Source: Hyphomicrobiales bacterium (GTDB lineage Bacteria > Pseudomonadota > Alphaproteobacteria > Rhizobiales > UBA4765). From it: a DNA stretch of 11,188 nt. Made by a program: the position numbers and the translations under genes. The stretch is from the NCBI GenBank assembly GCA_027487195.1, contig JAIYEB010000042.1, positions 1 through 11,188 on the forward strand, given 5' to 3'. Below are positions 1 to 5,195 of this stretch, piece by piece. Below the pieces are notes generated by a model. The model ran no database searches. It worked only from the letters and a program-made list of their open reading frames with translations, and had not been told where the DNA came from. Every line of letters starts with the position of its first letter. The first letter of the stretch is position 1.

Positions 1-249
1 ACGGTCCAGTTTCCACATCCTGTCTGGGGCCATGCTCGGCTGGACTGGTGCCATGGTCCGGGCAACGTGCTGTGCGGCCCGCCGGCGGCGGATGCGTTTT
101 GCCGCGCGCAGGGTTTCTCGCGGGTGGTTTCGCTGGTCGAGGAAACCGGTGCAGGCCTCCTCGGGCCGACGGTTCAAATCGGCGGTTCGCACATGTGCGT
201 CGGGGCAAAATGTTCGGCCTTCGTCGCAATCACCTGTTCGCGAGAGTGA
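1..249 (+). CDS. Cysteine-rich, probably exported protein, C-terminal 82 residues (5' end outside window)
   Basis: Frame 1 is open from the first base to a TGA at 247-249, giving 82 residues of a protein whose start lies outside the window. It contains the string RLDWC, then CGPPAADAFC and a closing ITC. The six cysteines sit at fragment residues 17, 25, 34, 66, 71 and 79, a number that fits three disulfide bonds. The pattern (LDWC, CG-PAAD-FC-x-x-x-G, then C-x4-C and a final I-x-C) resembles a module I recall from uncharacterised, probably secreted proteins of alphaproteobacteria. I cannot name a family or function. Third codon positions are GC-rich in this frame, which favours it over the two other plus frames that are also open here. 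Export is inferred from the cysteine content, because any signal peptide would be outside the window. Confidence 0.72.
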   Translation, partial: TVQFPHPVWGHARLDWCHGPGNVLCGPPAADAFCRAQGFSRVVSLVEETGAGLLGPTVQIGGSHMCVGAKCSAFVAITCSRE

Positions 250-341
250 GCCGTCAACAGCCGGCAAAAGCCCGACTCGCATTATCTCCCAATGTAGTAG
301 GACTTTAGCCACTCTACTTATGACGTACGACCAACAATCTC

Positions 342-355
342 CGGCATTTATGCCG
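342..355. promoter_or_regulatory. Short palindrome upstream of the MarR-family gene (possible operator)
   Basis: CGGCAT-TT-ATGCCG is a perfect inverted repeat with 6-base arms and a 2-base centre. It lies about 145 bases before the ATG of the MarR-family gene. MarR dimers commonly bind short palindromes near their own promoters, so autoregulation is possible. No run of T follows on either strand, so a terminator for the upstream gene is less likely. The rest of the 250-498 spacer is more AT-rich than the genes, and I see no convincing -35/-10 pair in it. Confidence 0.35.
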
Positions 356-498
356 AAACGAACGTTAGTAGTCCTCCCATATCGTGTTTCGCTCATTCCC
401 CTGCATGTTTGGTCACATACAGGACTGTTTCGACACGCGGAAAACGCGGCGAAATTGACCGCTCGGGGCATGATCAAGCGTGCATGGGGAAGTAGAAG

Positions 499-1059
499 AT
501 GTCTGACAATGGCCAGGGGACGCAGCGCCGGAGTGAACCGCTGCTGCGGCTCGACGAATACCTCCCTTACAAGCTGAACGTGCTAGCCGAAACGGTGCGC
601 GAGCCGCTGTCACGTCACTATGCCGATCGCCACGGCATTGGCTTGCCGGAGTGGCGCGTCCTGTCGGTGCTTGGGCAGCACGGAACCCTGACGGCAAAAG
701 ACATCTGTGCGATCGCGCGGATGCACAAGACCAAGGTGTCGCGCGCCCTGTCCGTGCTTGATGCACGTGGATATGTCGAGCGCACGGTCAACAAGAGCGA
801 CATGCGCGAAGCGTTCGTGTCCCTGACCGAACAGGGCAACAGCCTTTATGACTCCCTGTCAGACACGGCAGTCACGTATGGCGAGCGTCTTCAGGCTGCC
901 TTGTCCGGCGAGGAGCGCGAGGCGTTCGAAAAGATCCTGCACCGGCTGATGTCACATTCCGAAGAGCTGGCCAAGGAATGGCGGACCACATCCCGCTCAT
1001 CCCGCTCGTCGGGGGCGGGTGAGCAGGCTGCGCACGAGGCAACAACCAACGTCGTTTGA
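499..1059 (+). CDS. MarR-family winged-helix transcriptional regulator
   Basis: The 186-residue protein fits a DNA-binding dimeric regulator of the MarR family. Helical dimerisation segments flank a winged helix-turn-helix at about residues 49-115. Visible family marks are LPEWRVLSVL (49-58), the recognition-helix stretch KTKVSRALSVLDARGYVER (77-95), the wing with D101 and R103, and VSLTEQG after it. The C-terminal 20-25 residues are Ser/Gly/Ala-rich and probably disordered. The ATG is preceded by GGGGAAG about 8 bases upstream, an acceptable ribosome binding site. The gene stands alone: the upstream neighbour ends 250 bases before it and the next gene begins about 200 bases after it. No adjacent transporter or catabolic gene reveals its ligand, so the regulated function is unknown. 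Confidence 0.93.
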   Translation: MSDNGQGTQRRSEPLLRLDEYLPYKLNVLAETVREPLSRHYADRHGIGLPEWRVLSVLGQHGTLTAKDICAIARMHKTKVSRALSVLDARGYVERTVNKSDMREAFVSLTEQGNSLYDSLSDTAVTYGERLQAALSGEEREAFEKILHRLMSHSEELAKEWRTTSRSSRSSGAGEQAAHEATTNVV

Positions 1060-1261
1060 TATCAGGTTCGACGCCTTAGTGAGACGTCAGCCCCTTTTGG
1101 CGCGGTTGCGGTCATTCGACCCGCACTCCAGCTGCGCCGATAACCCTTTGTTTTCCTTTCCAGTCCGTTATCTTTGACGTTCGTATCTGATTGATTCAAC
1201 GTACCCTCACGGGTCGTTCCATCATTTCTGACCCTTGGCGTATTGCGTTCGGGGTTCGTGA

Positions 1262-2344
1262 ATGGCGTTTGGTCGGTTACTCACCATTGTGGTGCTGGCC
1301 TTTTGCGGTCTTGCCGGGACTGCCGCGGCCCAGTCATGCCAGTCCATGTTCCAGCGCCTGAACCGGATTGATGCTGCTGACGGAGGCTTTGGCTCCGCCG
1401 CCGAAAACCAGCGTGCGGAGATTGCACGCGCCAGAACCCAGTTACAGCGTCTTGGATGTGCGGCGGGATCAGGAGCGCCGGCCTGTGGCCAGGTCGAGGC
1501 AACCCTCGCCCAGATGACCCAGAATCTCGCGCGCCTTGAGGCCCGAACACGTCGCACTCCCGAGGCTGAACGCGCGTCCTTGCGCCGTCAGCTCGCGGAC
1601 GCTGGCTGCCTCGAAAGACCGGCGACGGCGCAAGCACCGCAAACATCTGCACCTCCTCGCGCCCAGCCGGCGTCAAGCGAGCCGATGCAGCGGCCAATGG
1701 GCCTGTTCGAGATGCTGTTTGGTGGTGGACAGAACCCCAACACCATTGCGAACCCGCCTGCGCTGACGGCTGCCCTTGAAGGCGCGCCGCGCGCCTTTAC
1801 GCCGCGTCCGCAACGCGATGTGAGTGAGCGTCAGGACGACGGGCCAAGGCCACCGGACGGGCGTGGTGTCTTCCGGACCCTGTGTGTGCGCACTTGTGAT
1901 GGCTATTTCTGGCCGATCTCATTCTCGACACGGCGCTCAACCTTCGAGCGCCACGCCGAAGTCTGCCGCGCCCAATGTCCAAACCAGGACGTTCGCCTGT
2001 TTGTTCATCGCAATGCCGGCCAATGGAGCGACGACGCGGTGGATGTTGACGGCGAACGGCTGCGTGACCTTCCGGGTGCGTTCCGGTTTCGCACCGAGTT
2101 CGATTCAAGCTGCACCTGTCGCCCACGCGTCACCGAGGCAAGCCTTGGCGAGCGCTCCGAGGAAGACACAGCCAGCTCGACACGCGGCTTGCGCGGCTCA
2201 CTCGACGTGGTCGAGCCCGAGACCGAGGTCCGCCGGTCTGCTCCCGGCCCGATCATTACAATCTCGGCTTCGTCCCAGACGCCCGGGCCGGTTGGCCTCA
2301 ACGGCCTCAGGCAAGCCGCGCCAATCCTCGCTCCCGGCCAATGA
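1262..2344 (+). CDS. Exported DUF2865 domain protein
   Basis: The 360-residue protein begins with a clear Sec signal peptide: a short basic start, a hydrophobic core (LLTIVVLAFCGLAG) and a likely cut after AAA at residue 23. Residues about 25-115 are Ala/Arg/Glu/Leu-rich with several cysteines, including C26, and look helical, possibly coiled-coil. A Pro-rich stretch follows. The DUF2865 core spans about residues 200-285. It is recognised by GVFRTLCVRTCDGYFWPISF (C208 and C212), EVCRAQCP, LFVHRN, FRFRTEFDSSC and CTC. DUF2865 proteins are, as far as I know, mainly alphaproteobacterial and of unknown function, and the paired cysteines suggest disulfides in the periplasm. The ribosome binding site before the ATG is weak (a GGGG about 10 bases upstream), but the signal peptide begins exactly here. 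The last 38 bases overlap the 3' end of the convergent gltX. Confidence 0.92.
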   Translation: MAFGRLLTIVVLAFCGLAGTAAAQSCQSMFQRLNRIDAADGGFGSAAENQRAEIARARTQLQRLGCAAGSGAPACGQVEATLAQMTQNLARLEARTRRTPEAERASLRRQLADAGCLERPATAQAPQTSAPPRAQPASSEPMQRPMGLFEMLFGGGQNPNTIANPPALTAALEGAPRAFTPRPQRDVSERQDDGPRPPDGRGVFRTLCVRTCDGYFWPISFSTRRSTFERHAEVCRAQCPNQDVRLFVHRNAGQWSDDAVDVDGERLRDLPGAFRFRTEFDSSCTCRPRVTEASLGERSEEDTASSTRGLRGSLDVVEPETEVRRSAPGPIITISASSQTPGPVGLNGLRQAAPILAPGQ

Positions 2345-3668
2345 ACGGCAGATAGTTGCCCAGTTCCGGGCCCTGGTCGCGCCCGGTCAGTGCACGGCGC
2401 AGGGGCAGAAACAGGTTCTTGCCACCGCGTCCGGTTTCCGCCTTGAGCGCATCGGTCCACGTCTTCCAGGTCAACGGATCAACCGGGCCTTCCGGAAAGC
2501 GCGCGGCCGCCAGCGCCAGAAAGGCGCGGTCCTCGCCGGTCAGGTCCGGTGACGGCTGGATCGGCTGCAAAACAGCAATGTCCCACCAGAGTTTCGCATC
2601 CTCCACCCGCTGGAGATTGCCACGAACGGCAAGCCAGAACGCTTCGCCGCCTCCAACGCCTGCCGCATCCAGCCGGTCCGCAACTTCGGCAAAGCTCAGG
2701 GCGTGAACAAGCCGCTGCGACAGCTTCATGACATCTGCCGGATCAAACTTCGCTGAGGCATGCGATACGCGGGCAAGGTCGATATGGCTCGCGAGGCTTG
2801 TCATGTCCGGATAGGCATGGATCTCCTCGGAGGATCCCGTAAGGACCGCAAGGCTCGCCACCGCCATGGGCTCGACACCTTCATCCCTCAGCGAGCGAAG
2901 TGACAGCGCACCTGAGCGCTTTGACAGGCCTTCGCCATCGCGCGTGGTCAAAAGATTGACATGCGCGAAGGTTGGCACCGCTGCGCCAAGCGCCTCGAAC
3001 AGCTGGATCTGAACGCCTGTGTTGATGATGTGGTCTTCGCCCCGGATGACATGGGTGATCCCCAAGGCCGCATCATCGACCACGGAAGGCAGTGTGTAGA
3101 GATAGGTTCCATCCTCGCGCACCAGCACGGGGTCTGACAGCGACGCGGGATCGACATGCACGGGCCCGCGCACAAGATCATTGAAGGCGACATCGCCAGG
3201 GCTTAGCTTGAAGCGCCAATGTGGCCGCCGGCCCTGCGCTTCAAGCGAGGCGCGGTCGGCATCCGTCAGTTGAAGGGCAGAGCGATCATAAACCGGAGGC
3301 AGGCCGCGCACGAGCTGGCGCTTGCGGCGTCGGTCAAGCTCATCTGCGGTTTCATAGCACGGGTAAAGCCTTCCGGCGGCCCTGAGCGCGGTTGCGGCCG
3401 CGTCATAGAGCGCCAAACGCTCGGACTGAACCACGCGGACATGCGGGTGGATGCCAAGCCAGGCCAGATCCTCATCGATCGCGCTGGCAAATGCCTCCGT
3501 GGAACGCTCGCGATCCGTATCGTCGATACGCAGCACAAAGGTGCCACCCTGGTTGAGCGCAAACAGCCAGTTGAACAGGGCCGGGCGCGCATTCCCGATG
3601 TGCAGGTAGCCCGTCGGTGAGGGCGCAAAACGAACGATGGGCGGGGAACTTGACCGTATCTCTGACAT
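2307..3668 (-). CDS. gltX: Glutamate--tRNA ligase (class I), 453 residues
   Basis: This cytoplasmic class I aminoacyl-tRNA synthetase attaches glutamate to tRNA-Glu using ATP. Bacteria lacking glutaminyl-tRNA synthetase use the same kind of enzyme to misacylate tRNA-Gln for GatCAB. The Rossmann catalytic core shows RFAPSPTG (13-20), the HIGH-type motif HIGN (23-26), RIDDTDRERS (47-56), VIRGEDHIINT (207-217) and the KMSKS-type motif LSKRS (248-252). The region after about residue 300 is the helical anticodon-binding part. The 453-residue length is normal for the family, perhaps slightly short. Several alphaproteobacteria carry two gltX copies. The wording LYPCYET, PPVYDRSAL and LSKRSGALS reminds me of one paralogue type, but I cannot tell from one locus whether this is the only copy. 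The ATG at 3668 lacks a strong Shine-Dalgarno sequence, but it sits 10 residues before the first conserved block. The gene is divergent from the phasin-like gene and overlaps the convergent DUF2865 gene by 38 bases. Confidence 0.95.
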   Translation of the reverse strand: MSEIRSSSPPIVRFAPSPTGYLHIGNARPALFNWLFALNQGGTFVLRIDDTDRERSTEAFASAIDEDLAWLGIHPHVRVVQSERLALYDAAATALRAAGRLYPCYETADELDRRRKRQLVRGLPPVYDRSALQLTDADRASLEAQGRRPHWRFKLSPGDVAFNDLVRGPVHVDPASLSDPVLVREDGTYLYTLPSVVDDAALGITHVIRGEDHIINTGVQIQLFEALGAAVPTFAHVNLLTTRDGEGLSKRSGALSLRSLRDEGVEPMAVASLAVLTGSSEEIHAYPDMTSLASHIDLARVSHASAKFDPADVMKLSQRLVHALSFAEVADRLDAAGVGGGEAFWLAVRGNLQRVEDAKLWWDIAVLQPIQPSPDLTGEDRAFLALAAARFPEGPVDPLTWKTWTDALKAETGRGGKNLFLPLRRALTGRDQGPELGNYLPFIGRERGLARLA

Positions 3669-3728
3669 GGTTCGGCTTTCGGCGCGGGCGGGACAAGAGT
3701 CAAGACGCTGTGCGCTGCGCGACGATTA

Positions 3729-3765
3729 TGTTGCATTGCAACAAAAAATGTGCTGCATTGCGGAA
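3729..3765. promoter_or_regulatory. Two TGC-ATT-GC operator-like elements, possible PhaR sites
   Basis: The first element (3729-3743) is a perfect inverted repeat, TGTTGCA-T-TGCAACA. The second (3751-3765) is an imperfect copy, TGCTGCA-T-TGCGGAA. Their centres (3736 and 3758) are 22 bases apart, about two helical turns, so both would face the same side of the DNA. The cores read TTGC-N3-GCAA and CTGC-N3-GCGG. From memory, PhaR of Paracoccus and Rhodobacter recognises CTGC-N3/4-GCAG-type sequences near phasin and PHA genes. The elements lie 27-63 bases before the ATG of the phasin-like gene and 60-100 bases before that of the divergent gltX. A minus-strand CATAAT at 3725-3730 overlaps the first element and could be a -10 box for gltX, but I see no matching -35. 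The repeat is directly visible; the identity of the binder is inferred. Confidence 0.55.
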
Positions 3766-3780
3766 TGAAAACTCAGTTCT

Positions 3781-3786
3781 GGGAGG
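3781..3786 (+). promoter_or_regulatory. Ribosome binding site GGGAGG that fixes the start at 3792
   Basis: GGGAGG ends 5 bases before the ATG at 3792, close to ideal spacing. The upstream in-frame GTG (3750) and ATG (3765) have no such sequence, and they lie inside or touch the operator-like repeats. The start is therefore taken at 3792. Confidence 0.75.
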
Positions 3787-3791
3787 CTCGC

Positions 3792-4799
3792 ATGCAGATC
3801 GAATTCCCCGCTTCGCCCCTCACCGCACCGTGGATCGCGTTCGGTCAGTCCGTGGCGCGCGAAACGCAGGAAACCGCGCTCCAGTCCTATGAGCGTTGGC
3901 ACGCACTGTTCTTCGGCGCGCTTGGTGTTGGCGAAACCCGGCATGAGCCCAAGGCAAAGCCAGCCCCGAAGGCAGCGGTTGCCAAGCCGGTTCAGCCCGC
4001 CATCGCAAAAGAGCCCAAGGCTTCTGCGCCAAAAGCTGCGGCGAAACCTGTGAAGACTGTCGCCAAGCCTGCGCCAGCGGCAAAGAGCGAGGCGCCGACA
4101 GCAGTCCTCAAGGAAGCCGTGAAGCCTGCGCCGGTCGTTGCCAAGACGCCGGAACCGGCTTTGGCCAAGACGCCGGAACCGGCTGTGGCCAAGACGCCGG
4201 AACCGGCTGTGGCCAAGACGCCGGAACCGGCAGTGGCCAAGACGCCGGAACCGGCAGTGGCCAAGCCCGTCGTGGTTGCACCGCCAGCAATTGAGCCAAA
4301 GCCTGTCGAGGCCGTGGCACCTGTCCCCGTTGCGCCCGTTGCCGTGGCAGCGCCTGCGCCGCAGGCAAAGCCCGTCCCGGCGAAGGCCGCGTTGGCTGCC
4401 GTTGCACCCGCCGTTTCCGAAGACGCCACCGGCCTGATTGTCCCGCATTCGCCTCGCAACGCGCCCAACGTCGAAAAGCCTGCCAAGTCAGCCGGCAAGG
4501 TCGTTGCGATGCTCAATGCGGGTGATATCGATCCTGCTGGCAACTTCGACGATGCGAAGGTCACGAAGGTTGAACCGCTCTACCTCGCCAAGCCCGATGG
4601 CAAGGCCGATGACCTGAAGAAGATCAAAGGAATTGGCGCAACCCTTGAGCGCCTGCTCAATGATCTCGGCCTCTGGCACTATCGCCAGATCGCGGCGCTT
4701 ACGCCCGGCGAAATCGCCTGGGTCAACTCCAAGATCGACTTCAAGGGCCGTGTTCAGCGCGACCAGTGGGTCAGCCAGGCGCGGGCGCTGATTGGCTAG
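3792..4799 (+). CDS. Phasin-like N-terminus, Ala/Pro-rich linker and C-terminal helix-hairpin-helix domain protein
   Basis: The 335-residue protein has three parts. Residues 1-45 form a short amphipathic helical segment beginning MQIEFPASPLTAPW and continuing AFGQSVARETQETALQSYERW. It recalls the start of phasin-type granule proteins, a weak resemblance. Residues about 50-215 are a low-complexity Ala/Pro/Lys/Val linker that includes five copies of (V/L)AKTPEPA at 116-155. Residues 273-335 form a compact domain with the helix-hairpin-helix signature KKIKGIG, then LLNDLGLWHYRQIAAL, IAWVN, FKGRVQRDQW and SQARAL. I recall this C-terminal domain from alphaproteobacterial proteins often labelled as NADH dehydrogenase-related or hypothetical. 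HhH motifs usually contact nucleic acid or mediate protein contacts. No signal peptide or membrane helix is present, so it is probably cytoplasmic. The PhaR-like operators upstream support a link to polyhydroxyalkanoate granules. Function remains unproven. Confidence 0.85.
   Translation: MQIEFPASPLTAPWIAFGQSVARETQETALQSYERWHALFFGALGVGETRHEPKAKPAPKAAVAKPVQPAIAKEPKASAPKAAAKPVKTVAKPAPAAKSEAPTAVLKEAVKPAPVVAKTPEPALAKTPEPAVAKTPEPAVAKTPEPAVAKTPEPAVAKPVVVAPPAIEPKPVEAVAPVPVAPVAVAAPAPQAKPVPAKAALAAVAPAVSEDATGLIVPHSPRNAPNVEKPAKSAGKVVAMLNAGDIDPAGNFDDAKVTKVEPLYLAKPDGKADDLKKIKGIGATLERLLNDLGLWHYRQIAALTPGEIAWVNSKIDFKGRVQRDQWVSQARALIG
4137..4256 (+). repeat. Five in-frame 24-base tandem repeats encoding (V/L)AKTPEPA
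   Basis: Five adjacent 24-base units begin at 4137, 4161, 4185, 4209 and 4233. The shared core is GCCAAGACGCCGGAACCGGC. Units differ only at the first codon (GTT, TTG, GTG, GTG, GTG), one GCC/GCT/GCA alanine codon, and nothing else. A partial sixth copy (GTGGCCAAG) follows. Each unit contains the inverted repeat GCCGG-AA-CCGGC. The near identity, even at silent positions, points to recent tandem duplication. Loss or gain of units would change linker length by 8 residues without shifting the frame. Confidence 0.95.
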
Positions 4800-4841
4800 A
4801 AGCTGCGCTGCACGACCCGGCGCTCAAGACCGCGAAGCAAT

Positions 4842-4873
4842 TGTCCCGGGAGCCAAACAAGCCTTCCGGGACA
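4842..4873. terminator. Stem-loop between convergent genes (possible bidirectional terminator)
   Basis: TGTCCCGG (4842-4849) pairs perfectly with CCGGGACA (4866-4873) around a 16-base loop. It lies 42 bases after the stop of the phasin-like gene and 22 bases after the stop of the minus-strand membrane-protein gene. That is the expected place for a shared terminator. No T-run follows on either strand, so intrinsic termination would be weak. Confidence 0.45.
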
Positions 4874-4895
4874 GTGAACGGATCGGCGTCTTGCC

Positions 4896-5195
4896 TCAGC
4901 GCAGGTTTGCCCCGGCAATCATCAGCACCAGGCCAACAATCACGCCTGAGAGCAGCCGGAACAAAACCTTGGCATGAGCCCTGGCCAGGATCCGGCGACG
5001 ATCCTCGCAGTCTGGCCCGAATGCGCCGCGCCGGTGCAGCGTGAACCACGCGCGCTGGCCAGCCTCGAACGGAATGCCGGCCTCGCCAATGAGTTCGGTC
5101 ATGGCAACTGCCAGCCGCGCACCGGTCCAGATCCCCCAGATGATGGAGAGAAGCGCGACTGCAATGCCAAGCCAGAGCAGTCCGGTTCCAAACAT
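4896..5195 (-). CDS. Small two-helix inner-membrane protein, function unknown
   Basis: This 99-residue protein has two hydrophobic helices: about residues 5-26 (LLWLGIAVALLSIIWGIW) and about 78-96 (LFRLLSGVIVGLVLMIAG). Between them is a polar loop rich in Arg, His and acidic residues, including HRRGAFGPDCEDRRR (residues 54-68). The hairpin is consistent with an integral inner-membrane protein. By the positive-inside rule, the Arg-rich loop is probably cytoplasmic. Its ATG immediately follows the nadE TAG with no intervening base, so it is almost certainly the second gene of a nadE transcript and may be translated by termination-reinitiation. I do not recognise a named family. It may be an accessory membrane protein unrelated to NAD synthesis. 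Confidence 0.82.
   Translation of the reverse strand: MFGTGLLWLGIAVALLSIIWGIWTGARLAVAMTELIGEAGIPFEAGQRAWFTLHRRGAFGPDCEDRRRILARAHAKVLFRLLSGVIVGLVLMIAGANLR

Noticed and set aside
455..483. TTGACC at 455-460 as a -35 box for the MarR gene
   Set aside because: The sequence 17 bases downstream is GC-rich and does not resemble a -10 box.
32..577. 181-codon plus-strand open frame overlapping the start of the MarR gene
   Set aside because: It covers both the cysteine-rich protein and the spacer in a different frame, is Arg/Ser-rich without motifs, and conflicts with two better-supported genes.
1099..1138. Possible nested stem after the MarR gene (GGCGC with GCGCC, and inside it TGCGG with CCGCA)
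   Set aside because: The arms are only 5 bases each with unpaired stretches between them and no T-run follows. It could form by chance in GC-rich DNA.
1174..1202. TTGACG at 1174-1179 as a -35 box for the DUF2865 gene
   Set aside because: No acceptable -10 hexamer lies 16-18 bases downstream; TATCTG at 1184-1189 is too close.
3726..4564. Long antisense open frames across the phasin-like gene, encoding Arg/Gly- or Ala/Gly/Thr-rich products
   Set aside because: They arise from the repetitive GC-rich linker read in other frames. They have low-complexity products, no supported start and no recognisable domain.
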